From the NCBI GenBank assembly GCA_017479385.1, contig JAFVCE010000017.1, forward strand, positions 62,001 to 126,000: 64,000 nucleotides of DNA, given 5' to 3'. The notes under the pieces were generated by a model. The model saw nothing but the letters and a program-made list of their open reading frames with translations. It ran no database searches and was not told the origin of the DNA. This DNA comes from Bacteroidales bacterium (lineage in GTDB: Bacteria; Bacteroidota; Bacteroidia; Bacteroidales; P3). This document shows positions 26,838-35,897 of the stretch, piece by piece. The first letter of the stretch is position 1. The number at the start of each line of letters is the position of its first letter. Both the position numbers and the translations under genes were made by a program.

Positions 26838-28711
26838 ATCTTAGTGATGTTGCGGACCAATATTGCCCAGTCGGTGGATAGGCTGTATTTTTGCATATAC
26901 TTATAGTTGAGGCGGGAGGCGAGTTGTGGTGAGGGACAATCCATGATGTCTGACGGAGCGAATATGCCTTTGCGGTTAGTGTAGCCCACCCATGTGTAGC
27001 GCCCTATGAGTACCGAAAGGCAGTGGCCCACGTAGTGTTTTGGGTCGTGTTGAAACCATATTAAAACCGGTGTGGCGAGGGTGAGCAGTAGAGCAGTGGC
27101 TATGTCGAACAGGCGTTTCTTGCGCTGGCTGGAAGGGGAGGCAATGGTCTCGATTGGTACAGCCACGCCATCGTCGTCGGTATCGATACCGTTGCTGCCA
27201 ATGATGTAGTCGCTTTCGGATGGGGCTATCTTGTATTCGATGCCGGTTGTTTTGAGCGAAGCCATGAGGGTGATGATTTCTTGGGCAGGAATGTTCTTCG
27301 AGCAGAAAACCACCTGGCCGGCATTGTGGTAGCGGATGAGGTCGGGTAAACGAGGGGTTTCGGTCGTATTAACATCGACTGTTGGGGCAAGATTGAGCGA
27401 CTTATACATTTCTGCAACTCGGTGGCACTCGTCGGGCTCGCCCACGATGAGGCATACTTTTTTGCGTTTGGCAAACACCGTGTAGCCATCAACTCCAGCA
27501 AGGCCGAGCAGTGTGCGGTCGGCTATCATGACCAGAGTGGTCCAAGCCGAGCCCAGGATGAGTAGCATACGCGAGTAGCGTTGCGACTCGTCGAGCAGCG
27601 AGTAGAAAGCCAGCAGCAATGCCAATCCGATGGCCATACCTTTAATTACTTTGCCAAGTTTTATCGGTTTGTCGTAGCCACCACAGAGCCAAGTGCTTAC
27701 CATCAGTGCTAAGATGTAGGCAGGAATGACTAAATAGGTGTATTCTGGCGGATAGTAGTTGACGTTGGCCGCCCAATAGGTGGCCCACAGGTGCTTTATG
27801 GCAACGAATCCGCCAAAGGCCACTGCGAAGTCGACCACTGGCAATGCAAGCTTTTTGGCGATACGCTCGGCAAACGAAAGACTTGCCCTGAGCCAAATGG
27901 CAACGTGCAGCAAGGCGTTGAAGAGGCGCGCGTTGCTGCCCGAAAAATAGTGGCTCACGAATATGGACATGGCGTTGTAGAAGGTGTAGACGTAGTTGAT
28001 AGAGCTTTTTTTTGTGCTCTCGCCCTTGTAGTGTATTATTCTGGCTTGTGGCAGGTAGTAGTTTTTGAAACCCGCCAAGCGTATGCGCCACGAGTAGTCA
28101 ATGTCTTCGCCATACATGAAGTAGCTTTCGTCGAGCAGGCCGATGGCATCGAAAGCTTTGCGGCTGAGCATCATAAACGCACCTGGCAAGATTTCTACTT
28201 CGTTGGTTTCGTCGTCGGGCAGGTGGCCCATATAGTATGCACCTATCTTTTTTGAATGAGGGAACAGGCGTATCAAGCCCGAAATTTTGTAGAAAGATGT
28301 CTCGGGCGAAGGGAAACCACGTTTGCTTTCTTTCAGAAAGTTGCCTTTCCCGTCAATCATCTTAACTCCCAGTCCGCCGCAGTCGGGGGTGGCCTCCATA
28401 AACTCGATACATTTGGCAAACGTGTCGCGCTCGACAATGGTGTCGGGGTTGAGCAACAGTAAGTAGTCGCCTGTACAGAGTTTTAGCGCTTGGTTGTTGG
28501 CTTTGGCGAACCCTACATTTTCGGTGTTGGCAATAAGGTTCACCTGTGGGAAGCGGCGGCGAACCATCTCTACCGAGTCGTCTACCGAGTCATTGTCGAC
28601 CACAAATACTTCCTTGTCAACGTCGCCAGTATCCGAAGCGAATACCGATTCGAGACATTGTTCAAGGAAGTACTTGACATTGTAGTTGACTATGACAACA
28701 GAGAGCGTCAT
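26834..28711 (-). CDS. Family 2 glycosyltransferase fused to a membrane sugar-transferase-like region
   Basis: A 625-residue protein. Residues 1-250 are a GT2 domain (LSVVIVNYNVKYFLEQCLESV, VDNDSVDDSVEM, NVGFAKANNQAL, LLLNPDTIV, FMYGEDIDYSWR), as in rhamnosyltransferase-type enzymes. Residues about 290-410 contain four hydrophobic helices. The remainder (KRKKVCLIVGEPDECHRVAEM..., then KKRLFDIATALLLT) resembles the nucleotide-fold and membrane parts of WcaJ/WbaP-type enzymes, but I do not see their catalytic C-terminal Lys-Arg/Asp-Glu core intact. It probably glycosylates a lipid carrier or an envelope glycan. Its stop overlaps the barrel gene start. Confidence 0.78.
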   Translation of the reverse strand: MTLSVVIVNYNVKYFLEQCLESVFASDTGDVDKEVFVVDNDSVDDSVEMVRRRFPQVNLIANTENVGFAKANNQALKLCTGDYLLLLNPDTIVERDTFAKCIEFMEATPDCGGLGVKMIDGKGNFLKESKRGFPSPETSFYKISGLIRLFPHSKKIGAYYMGHLPDDETNEVEILPGAFMMLSRKAFDAIGLLDESYFMYGEDIDYSWRIRLAGFKNYYLPQARIIHYKGESTKKSSINYVYTFYNAMSIFVSHYFSGSNARLFNALLHVAIWLRASLSFAERIAKKLALPVVDFAVAFGGFVAIKHLWATYWAANVNYYPPEYTYLVIPAYILALMVSTWLCGGYDKPIKLGKVIKGMAIGLALLLAFYSLLDESQRYSRMLLILGSAWTTLVMIADRTLLGLAGVDGYTVFAKRKKVCLIVGEPDECHRVAEMYKSLNLAPTVDVNTTETPRLPDLIRYHNAGQVVFCSKNIPAQEIITLMASLKTTGIEYKIAPSESDYIIGSNGIDTDDDGVAVPIETIASPSSQRKKRLFDIATALLLTLATPVLIWFQHDPKHYVGHCLSVLIGRYTWVGYTNRKGIFAPSDIMDCPSPQLASRLNYKYMQKYSLSTDWAILVRNITKI

Positions 28712-31041
28712 TTTTTGCGCGAAGCTTTCTTGGTGGTCGATTCTGTGATGATTTTCGTAGCCTGCTCTATGGTGAGGTTGAGCGGGTCTATGTCTTTAGC
28801 CAGACGGTAATTGTTCCCTTTGTAGTTGAGGTAGGGCCCGAAGCGACCGATGTTCGAAACCACGGGTTCGTCTTCGATGGTGCCAATGGTGTGCGGATAG
28901 AGTTCTTTTAGTTTCTCTTTGGCTTTTTCCGATTCGCGTTTGGTGAGTATGATTTCAATGCAGCGGTCGAGCGTAATCTCGTATGGGTCGTCGTTTTTTC
29001 CCAGAGAGTAGAATTTTGAGCCCAAGCGGACGTATGGGCCAAACTTGCCGATGCTTACAATGACGTCGGTGTTTTCGAATTGGCCAACCGTGCGTGGCAA
29101 ATCGAACAAGGCCAAAGCTTCGTCGAGGGTTATGGTCTCGATGCTTTGACCCTTCTTTAGGCTTGCAAAACGAGGCTTCTCGTCATTGTTGGTTTCGCCT
29201 ATCTGAATCAGCGTGCCAAAACGGCCAATCTTGGCATACACGTTGTGGCCACTTTTGGGGTCGGTACCGAGTAGTCTGGCACCAGTTGAGCGGTGGCTAT
29301 TTTGCTGAGTTACAACGACATTCTGGTGGAAAGGTTTGTAGAATGAGTCTATAACGTTGTGCCATTCTTTTTCGCCATTGGCAATGTCGTCGAAGTCCTT
29401 CTCTACGGTCGCTGTAAAGTTGTAGTCCATAATGTCGCAGAAGTTGGAGAGTAGGAAGTCGTTGACCACCGTTCCAATGTCTGTCGGCACAAGTTTACCT
29501 TTCTCGATATTGCCTTTTTCGGTGTGGATTTCGCTATGCACTTTACCATCTTTGAGGCTCAAAATTAAATATTGCGTCGGAGAACCTTCACGGTCCTCCT
29601 TCAGAATGTATTCGCGTTTGAGGATGGTGCTAATAGTGGGCGCGTAGGTCGAAGGACGGCCAATGCCGAGGTCTTCGAGCTTCTTGACGAGGCTGGCCTC
29701 GGTGTAGCGTGGAGGGTGTTGGGTGTAGCGCTGCGTTGCGGTGCAGTCGGTAAGGTCGAGGCTCGAGCCCACTGCTATTTTTGGTAGCAGTGTAGTGTTT
29801 TCGGCCGGTTGGTCGTTTTCGTCGTCGGTCGACTCAATGTAGACTTTCAGAAAACCGTCGAACATGAGTTGCTCACCCGAACATTCGAAGTGACAACCTG
29901 TCGACTCGCCTTTTATGTCAATATTGGTACGCTCCAGTTCAGCGTCGGCCATCTGGCTGGCCACTGTGCGCTTCCAAATCAGCTCGTAAAGTCTGCGTTG
30001 AGCTGTGTCTTCGTTGATGGTATGGTTCTCTATATGTGTGGGACGAATAGCTTCGTGGGCCTCTTGTGCGCCTTTGGTTTTGGTGTGGTAACGACGCGTT
30101 TGAATATAGCGTGGACCGTAGAGTTTGCCTATCTCTTCTTTAGCCATGGATAGAGCCACATCGCTCAGGTTTACACTATCGGTACGCATATATGTGATGT
30201 AGCCGCCTTCGTAGAGCTGTTGGGCGATTTGCATAGTGCGAGCTACGCTAAAGCCGAGTTTTCGACTGGCTTCTTGCTGCAGCGTAGAAGTGGTGAAGGG
30301 TGGGGCAGGGGTGCGGTGGGCAGGCTTGGTCTCGACATTTGCAATTTTGAACGACTCGCCATTCAAGCTTTCGAGCAAATCGGAGGCCTCTTTTTCGGTG
30401 TCGAACCGGTGGCTCAGTTCGGCTGTTATGGTTTGTTTCGAGGATGGAATGACGAATCGAGCCACTACGCGATAGTAGGTTTGTGGCGTGAAGCCCTTGA
30501 TTTCGTTTTCGCGCTCCACAACCAGGCGTACAGCTACACTCTGAACGCGTCCGGCACTCAGTGCGGGTTTTATTTTGGCCCAGAGTATGGGGCTTATTTC
30601 GTAGCCCACAATGCGGTCGAGTACGCGGCGGGCTTGCTGGGCGTCGACAAGGTTCATGTTTACCGAACGGGGATTCTCTATTGCGTTGAGAATTGCCGAC
30701 TTTGTGATTTCGTTGAAGGTAATGCGACGAGTGTTTTGCGGATTGGGTTTGAGTGTTTCTTGTAGGTGCCAAGCAATGGCCTCTCCTTCGCGGTCCTCAT
30801 CAGACGCGAGCCACACGTTCTCGGCGCTTTTCACTGCTTTTTGCAATTCGGCTACAACTTTTTTCTTGTCGTCTGGAATTTCGTATTCGGGTTTGTAGCC
30901 ACCAGCAATATCAATACTCATCTCTTTTTTGGCCAGGTCGCGAATGTGACCGTAGCTGGAACGGACGGTGAAGTCGGACCCCAATATCTTCTCGATGGTC
31001 TTGGCTTTGGCTGGCGACTCCACAATAACAAGGTTTTTCAT
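28708..31041 (-). CDS. topA: DNA topoisomerase I
   Basis: A 777-residue type IA topoisomerase relaxing negative supercoils. The N-terminal Toprim domain (NLVIVESPAKAKTIEKIL; ASDEDREGEAIAWHL) is followed by the catalytic region YITYMRTDSVNLS with the active tyrosine. The C-terminal part has repeats of the type GRFGTLIQIGE, GKFGPYVRLGS and GRFGPYLNYKG in place of zinc ribbons, then a lysine-rich tail, as in other Bacteroidetes. It is the first gene of a block down to mltG, with a consensus promoter upstream, and its end overlaps the glycosyltransferase start by four bases. Confidence 0.97.
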   Translation of the reverse strand: MKNLVIVESPAKAKTIEKILGSDFTVRSSYGHIRDLAKKEMSIDIAGGYKPEYEIPDDKKKVVAELQKAVKSAENVWLASDEDREGEAIAWHLQETLKPNPQNTRRITFNEITKSAILNAIENPRSVNMNLVDAQQARRVLDRIVGYEISPILWAKIKPALSAGRVQSVAVRLVVERENEIKGFTPQTYYRVVARFVIPSSKQTITAELSHRFDTEKEASDLLESLNGESFKIANVETKPAHRTPAPPFTTSTLQQEASRKLGFSVARTMQIAQQLYEGGYITYMRTDSVNLSDVALSMAKEEIGKLYGPRYIQTRRYHTKTKGAQEAHEAIRPTHIENHTINEDTAQRRLYELIWKRTVASQMADAELERTNIDIKGESTGCHFECSGEQLMFDGFLKVYIESTDDENDQPAENTTLLPKIAVGSSLDLTDCTATQRYTQHPPRYTEASLVKKLEDLGIGRPSTYAPTISTILKREYILKEDREGSPTQYLILSLKDGKVHSEIHTEKGNIEKGKLVPTDIGTVVNDFLLSNFCDIMDYNFTATVEKDFDDIANGEKEWHNVIDSFYKPFHQNVVVTQQNSHRSTGARLLGTDPKSGHNVYAKIGRFGTLIQIGETNNDEKPRFASLKKGQSIETITLDEALALFDLPRTVGQFENTDVIVSIGKFGPYVRLGSKFYSLGKNDDPYEITLDRCIEIILTKRESEKAKEKLKELYPHTIGTIEDEPVVSNIGRFGPYLNYKGNNYRLAKDIDPLNLTIEQATKIITESTTKKASRKK

Positions 31042-31079
31042 TTATTATATATTATTTATTGTCGTTGTAATTCGGGGTG

Positions 31080-31110
31080 CAAAAATAATAACTTTTTTTC
31101 AATTGTCAAA
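31080..31110 (-). promoter_or_regulatory. Promoter of the topA operon
   Basis: On the minus strand TTTG (31110-31107), exactly 19 bases, TATTTTTG (31087-31080): a full match to the Bacteroidetes -33/-7 consensus, with about 35 bases of leader before the topA ATG at 31041. Confidence 0.75.
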
Positions 31111-31137
31111 AAAAGTTTTAGCGATACGCCACTTTGG

Positions 31138-32241
31138 TTACCATTTCACACCTCTTTTTAGGCACCATGTTTGTGCTTCAGCGTTGCCAAGTTTGGCGGC
31201 TCGCTTGTAATTGGCTTGCTCGCGTTTAGGGTTGTTTTGCTTGGCATATAGTTGAGCTATAAGTATGTAGGTTTGGCTGTCAGAGTTGTCCAATTCGGCT
31301 GCGCGCTGATAGTTTCGTATTGCGGCAGGGTAGTCGCCACGTTCGGCATAGGCTCTGCCCATAAGTTTGTAGCCTTCGGTTTGGGTTGGGGCTTTGCGCG
31401 TTGCTTGTCTATGCATGGCAATGGCTCGTTCGTAGTCTCCTTGCGAAAAGTAGATGTCGCCCATACGATTGTAGGCATCGATATACATACTATCTATCTC
31501 CAATACAGTTTGGTAACATTGTAGGGCTTTTGTCTTGTCGCCACGTAGGGTGTAAGCCCACCCGAGGCAGTGATATAGTTTGACCGATTCGCGGTGACGC
31601 TGCAGCCCTTTGCGCAGTGTGCTGATGGCAGACTCGTGGTTGTTCCTTATGCAATACATGGTGCCGAGGTTGAAGTAGGCATCACGGTTGTCTGGGTCTA
31701 CCTGCAAAGCATGGCGGAAGCGGCTTATGGCTTCGTTGTCGTTGCCAAGGTTGTAGCTTACAATGCCTGCTACGTTCCACGCTCGAGGGCTGTCGGGGGC
31801 CAGTTTCGATGCTTCACTCGACCAATGCCCTGCATTTTTCAGGTTTTTGGTGTGGCAGTAGTATAGCGCGAGCGAAGCCATTGCCGAGGCTTCGTCGGCA
31901 GGCGAATTGCCTATCTCTATGGCTTTTTCGGCCGCCTGTTTGGCCCGTTCCCATTCGTTGCATTCTGCAAGACATTCTGCCAAGTGAGCCATGGTCTGCG
32001 CTGATGTGTCGGCTATTGTGAAATGCGTAACAGCATCGGCAAAATGTTCTTTCTTTTCGAGTATCAAGCCAAGCTGTAGGTGGGCGGCTTTATTGTCCTC
32101 TTCTTCAATGGATTGGATAAAATATTTTTCGGCCAAATCGAGAAGTCCTTTTTGCAGTGCGTTGAGGCCTTTCTCGTAGGTGCTCTGACCCATCGCCGAT
32201 AGTGTTATTGTTAGCAATAGTGCAACGATTGTTCTCTTCAT
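31138..32241 (-). CDS. Secreted tetratricopeptide-repeat protein
   Basis: A 367-residue protein. The start at 32241 gives a clean signal peptide (MKRTIVALLLTITLSAMGQ), whereas the longer open frame to 32322 would add an unlikely 27-residue extension. The mature part is about nine canonical TPR units (for example AISRFRHALQVDPDNRDAYFNLGTMY, ALQCYQTVLEIDSMYIDAYNRMGDIYFSQGDYERAI), with the W/L/G/Y/A/F/A/P pattern. It probably acts as a periplasmic protein-protein scaffold. It ends 96 bases upstream of topA and does not overlap it. A divergent AT-rich region separates it from lpdA; I saw no consensus promoter for it there. Confidence 0.8.
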   Translation of the reverse strand: MKRTIVALLLTITLSAMGQSTYEKGLNALQKGLLDLAEKYFIQSIEEEDNKAAHLQLGLILEKKEHFADAVTHFTIADTSAQTMAHLAECLAECNEWERAKQAAEKAIEIGNSPADEASAMASLALYYCHTKNLKNAGHWSSEASKLAPDSPRAWNVAGIVSYNLGNDNEAISRFRHALQVDPDNRDAYFNLGTMYCIRNNHESAISTLRKGLQRHRESVKLYHCLGWAYTLRGDKTKALQCYQTVLEIDSMYIDAYNRMGDIYFSQGDYERAIAMHRQATRKAPTQTEGYKLMGRAYAERGDYPAAIRNYQRAAELDNSDSQTYILIAQLYAKQNNPKREQANYKRAAKLGNAEAQTWCLKRGVKW

Positions 32242-32465
32242 AATGTTTATAAACGGAGAGCGGAATTTTTTATTGTGTAAACCATCAAAAAAAACTTTCA
32301 TTATATTAAAGTTTAAATTCATATAATTATAATTAATTTATTTAAAATAAGTATGTTATATATTATATGTTAATGTTTTAGTAAAGATGTAGTTTGTAAA
32401 CATTTGTTAATCAATAGATTTTAAATATTATTCTAACTTTTGGGCTTTCTTTGGATTTTTTTTTG

Positions 32466-32473
32466 TATTTTTG
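32466..32473 (+). promoter_or_regulatory. Putative -7 element for lpdA
   Basis: TATTTTTG matches TAnnTTTG and lies 42 bases before the ATG at 32516. Two TTTG candidates (32439 and 32450) are at 23 and 12 bases spacing, not the preferred 19, so the -33 part is uncertain. The 274-base divergent spacer 32242-32515 is very AT-rich and holds nothing else I can identify. Confidence 0.4.
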
Positions 32474-32515
32474 CAATTATTTTTATATTCGAAAAACAAA
32501 AAACTTTATACAAAA

Positions 32516-33907
32516 ATGAACTACGACTTAATAGTTATCGGAAGCGGCCCAGGAGGTTATGTGGCTGCAGTGAAGAGTGCCCAAATGGGTATGAAAACGG
32601 CTGTCATCGAACGCGAAAATCTTGGCGGAATTTGCCTCAATTGGGGTTGCATACCGACCAAAGCTTTGCTTAAGAGTGCGCAAGTTTTCAACTATGTTAA
32701 CCATGCTGCCGCCTACGGCGTTGATGCCCAGCCTGCCGAGCCCAACCTCGCAGCCATGGTGCAGCGCAGTCGCGGCGTGGCCGATACGATGAGCAAAGGC
32801 GTTCAGTTCCTCCTCAAAAAGAATGGCGTTGATGTCATTATGGGTACTGCCCGCCTGCAACCCGACCACAAAGTCGAGGTCGTTGGAGCCGACGGCACCA
32901 CAGTCTACGAAGCCAATCATATCATAGTCGCCACTGGTGCTCGTAGCAAGGTAATGCCAGCCATGCCCCAAGACGGCCGCCACATAATTGGCTACCGCGA
33001 AGCCATGACTCTCCCATTCAAACCCCAAACCATGCTCGTTTGTGGTTCGGGTGCCATAGGTAGCGAGTTTGCATTCTTCTACCAAAGCATTGGCGTTCAA
33101 GTTACTCTGGTGGAATTCATGCCCCAAATTCTTCCCAACGAGGACGAAGACACAGCTTCGCAAATCAGTCGCAGTTTCCGCAAAATGGGCATGAAGGTGA
33201 TGACCTCGTCCAGCGTCGAAAAAGTCGACATCGATGGCGACATTTGTCACGTAACCGTCCACGACAGCAAGAAAAATACCGATACCATTATCGATTGCGA
33301 CGTTGTTCTCTCGGCTGTCGGAGTTGTCACCAACCTCGAAAACATTGGTCTCGAAGAGGTCGGCATAAACGTCGAGCGTGGCAAGATAGTGGTCGACGAC
33401 TACTACCAGACCAACGTCCCTGGCTACTACGCTATTGGCGATGTGGTTCACGGACCGGCCCTTGCCCACGTGGCCTCGGCCGAAGCTATTTGCTGCGTCG
33501 AAAAAATTGCAGGCGAAGACCCACAACCGATTAATTATCAGAATGTTCCTGGTTGCACCTACACCACCCCCGAGGTGGCCAGCGTAGGCCTTACCGAGAA
33601 AAAAGCCATCGAGGCCGGCTACGAGGTTCGCGTAGGCAAATTCTTCTTCAAGGCCTCTGGCAAAGCCACTGCTGCTGGCAATACCGACGGTTTTGTTAAG
33701 GTCGTTATCGACGCCAAGACTGACCTCATTCTTGGCTGTCACCTCTGTGGCGACAATGTTACCGAGATGATTTCGGGCCTCGTAGTTGCCCGTCAGAACG
33801 GACTTACCGCCAAGCAGATAGCCTCGTCGGTACACCCTCACCCCACTATGAGCGAAGCCATTATGGAGGCCATAGAAGCTGCCTACGGCAAAGCTATCCA
33901 CGGTTAA
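32516..33907 (+). CDS. lpdA: Dihydrolipoamide dehydrogenase
   Basis: A 463-residue FAD flavoprotein (E3) that reoxidises dihydrolipoyl groups on 2-oxoacid dehydrogenase or glycine-cleavage complexes with NAD. Visible: the FAD-binding GSGPGGYVAAVKSAQ, the redox-active disulfide CLNWGC, the NAD-binding GSGAIGSEFAFFYQ, FAD-binding YAIGDVVHGPALAH, and the C-terminal catalytic His-Glu in SVHPHPTMSEAIMEAIE. The start at 32516 (MNYDLIVIGSG) replaces a 15-residue longer open frame. No E1 or E2 genes are nearby. The lplA-lipA fusion at 12.5-14.3 kb would supply its lipoyl substrate proteins. Confidence 0.96.
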   Translation: MNYDLIVIGSGPGGYVAAVKSAQMGMKTAVIERENLGGICLNWGCIPTKALLKSAQVFNYVNHAAAYGVDAQPAEPNLAAMVQRSRGVADTMSKGVQFLLKKNGVDVIMGTARLQPDHKVEVVGADGTTVYEANHIIVATGARSKVMPAMPQDGRHIIGYREAMTLPFKPQTMLVCGSGAIGSEFAFFYQSIGVQVTLVEFMPQILPNEDEDTASQISRSFRKMGMKVMTSSSVEKVDIDGDICHVTVHDSKKNTDTIIDCDVVLSAVGVVTNLENIGLEEVGINVERGKIVVDDYYQTNVPGYYAIGDVVHGPALAHVASAEAICCVEKIAGEDPQPINYQNVPGCTYTTPEVASVGLTEKKAIEAGYEVRVGKFFFKASGKATAAGNTDGFVKVVIDAKTDLILGCHLCGDNVTEMISGLVVARQNGLTAKQIASSVHPHPTMSEAIMEAIEAAYGKAIHG

Positions 33908-33927
33908 CAACCCATCGATAACACGCA

Positions 33928-34899
33928 ATGAAACTATTTTCATACAAAATAGAGAAAGTGGCCGATGGTATGCGATTGCCCGTTTCGCAGCACTTCAAGT
34001 ATACCAGTTTTGGTGTGCACGACAATATTGGCAAAGTGCACTCTTCCGGTCGATATATCGGCTCTGCCGAACCTGGAGTGGGCTTCTTTGCGCGCGAAAC
34101 GGCCAGCCACAGCTATCAGCATTTCGTGAACGATTGCCGCAAGAAGCAGGACACAAACTACTTCAAGATGCTTTTTGGTGGCGAACCTTCGTTCGAGAAG
34201 CTTATGCGTCGTGTTAACGCTGCCTTGAAGTCGGAAACCGACCCCGAAAAGAAGCGTATACTCGAGGCCTATCTCACCTCGCTCACCTATGCTCGCACAA
34301 ATGAACATCTCGAGCGCATTGTCAGAGCCGTAAAAAACAAAATCAAAGGCTCTATCGACCGTTCACAAAGCAGCATATTGAGCCACTTTAAGAACAAACT
34401 CTCCAAGGTCGAACGCGAGATGTCGAACATACAACTCGATGCTTCCACCATGTGTTCGCCCGAGCAGTTCGAGCGCTTCTCGCAGATGGTTGCCGCTTTC
34501 GACAAAGTTGCAGCCCTACGCCATATTTGGATGTCGACCGACACATATTCGGACAAATATCAGCAGGTATTCTTCGATTTTGGCATTTTCGATTTCATCA
34601 AATCGCCGCTCGACACCCCAATCATGCGCGACGCGAAGGGTATACATTATTATTTTTACCCCAACTACGTGCTCAAAGCTCGCAGTTCGGTCGATTTCGA
34701 CCTCATACCCCTGCGTGGTATGGAGTTTATCTGCAACGAGGCAAACCTCGCCAATGCGACCGACTCTGTTAGTTCGGTTGCGGGCGACATTGCCTCTATA
34801 CTCACCATCCCCGCACTCGGCTTGACCTATTATTTTACCCATATGCACGTCGTAGCGGCCTTTGCCGAGGCAGCCAACGCCTACACTAAATCGATTTAA
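33928..34899 (+). CDS. Protein of unknown function
   Basis: A 323-residue protein I do not recognise. It has no signal peptide. An N-terminal glycine/aromatic-rich part (KYTSFGVHDNIGKVHSSGRYIGSAEPGVGFF) is followed by a charged helical middle (about 85-175: EKLMRRVNAALKSE, HFKNKLSKVEREMSNIQ). The C-terminal part ends in a hydrophobic, possibly membrane-associated stretch (SVAGDIASILTIPALGLTYYFTHMHVVAAFA). It lies 20 bases after lpdA and 14 before the M23 peptidase, so it is likely co-transcribed with them. Confidence 0.5.
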   Translation: MKLFSYKIEKVADGMRLPVSQHFKYTSFGVHDNIGKVHSSGRYIGSAEPGVGFFARETASHSYQHFVNDCRKKQDTNYFKMLFGGEPSFEKLMRRVNAALKSETDPEKKRILEAYLTSLTYARTNEHLERIVRAVKNKIKGSIDRSQSSILSHFKNKLSKVEREMSNIQLDASTMCSPEQFERFSQMVAAFDKVAALRHIWMSTDTYSDKYQQVFFDFGIFDFIKSPLDTPIMRDAKGIHYYFYPNYVLKARSSVDFDLIPLRGMEFICNEANLANATDSVSSVAGDIASILTIPALGLTYYFTHMHVVAAFAEAANAYTKSI

Positions 34900-34913
34900 C
34901 ACCACCTTGCACG

Positions 34914-35897
34914 ATGAAAAATAAGAAACACACCTATAAATTCAATCCGCACACTTTGTCGTACGAGAAAGTGATAGTAACCATGCGCGAGCGCGTCAAG
35001 AAAGTATCGTTCGCAGTGGCATTCGGATTGGTTCTTGGGGTGTTGTTTCTTATTATCGGCTTCCAGGTAATCGATTCGCCCAAAGAAAAAAGTCTAAAAC
35101 GCGAGATAGCGCAATACAAACGCCAGCTCAACAAGCTCAACGACCGCGTTAATCGTGCCGAAGAGGTATTGCTCGACATCGAGGAACGCGACGACAATCT
35201 TTACCGCACCATCTTCGAGTCCGAGCCAGTGCCGTCCGAGGTACGCAACAGCGGCATTGGCGGTGTAGAGCGTTACGCCGATATAGAAGGCTACGACTGC
35301 AGCGAAAGCATTATTGCCACTTCGCGCAAGGTCGACGACCTATCGAAACGCCTCTATGTAGAGTCGCGTTCGCTCGACGAAATCTACGAGATGGCGCGCA
35401 CCAAAAACGAGCGCATGGCGGCAATACCGGCAATCATGCCTGTGCCCAAAAACCAGTGCAAAATCGTGTCGGGCTTCGGAGTTCGCTACCACCCGATACT
35501 CAAGTCGCGCCGCGCTCACACAGGCATAGATTTCGCAGCCCACAAGGGTACGCGTATCTACGCCACTGGCGACGGCACCGTGGTCGCCGCTGGCCGCAAC
35601 CTGCAGGGCTACTCGGGCTACGGCGTGGTGTGCGTAATCAACCACGGCTACGGGTTTCAGACGCTCTACGCCCACATGGCCGAAGTTAAAGTGCGCCCAG
35701 GTCAGAAAATCAAACGCGGCGAACTCATTGGCATTGTGGGCAGTACGGGCCTCTCGCAGGGCTCTCACTTGCACTATGAGGTTATACTCAACGGCAAAAA
35801 AGTAGACCCCGTTTATTATTTCTTCAACGACCTCACCCCATCCGAGTACGAGGAGGTAATAGAGGCTGCCAAACAAGACAACAAAGTATTAAGCTGA
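34914..35897 (+). CDS. M23-family metallopeptidase
   Basis: A 327-residue cell-wall peptidase. One N-terminal membrane helix (VSFAVAFGLVLGVLFLIIGFQVI, about 30-52) is followed by a coiled coil (about 58-90) and the LytM/M23 domain with the zinc ligands in HTGIDFAAHKG (HxxxD) and HLHYE. The glycine-rich loops GYSGYGVVCVINHG and YAHM are typical. The layout resembles Bacteroidetes M23 proteins that cut peptidoglycan cross-bridges during growth or division. The stop shares a base with the ispH start. Confidence 0.9.
   Translation: MKNKKHTYKFNPHTLSYEKVIVTMRERVKKVSFAVAFGLVLGVLFLIIGFQVIDSPKEKSLKREIAQYKRQLNKLNDRVNRAEEVLLDIEERDDNLYRTIFESEPVPSEVRNSGIGGVERYADIEGYDCSESIIATSRKVDDLSKRLYVESRSLDEIYEMARTKNERMAAIPAIMPVPKNQCKIVSGFGVRYHPILKSRRAHTGIDFAAHKGTRIYATGDGTVVAAGRNLQGYSGYGVVCVINHGYGFQTLYAHMAEVKVRPGQKIKRGELIGIVGSTGLSQGSHLHYEVILNGKKVDPVYYFFNDLTPSEYEEVIEAAKQDNKVLS

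Noticed and set aside
27362-27372. Single 11-base match (GGTCGTATTAA, inverse of TTAATACGACC) in the glycosyltransferase gene
   Set aside because: Only one unit with no neighbouring units or flanks; explainable by chance and coding sequence.
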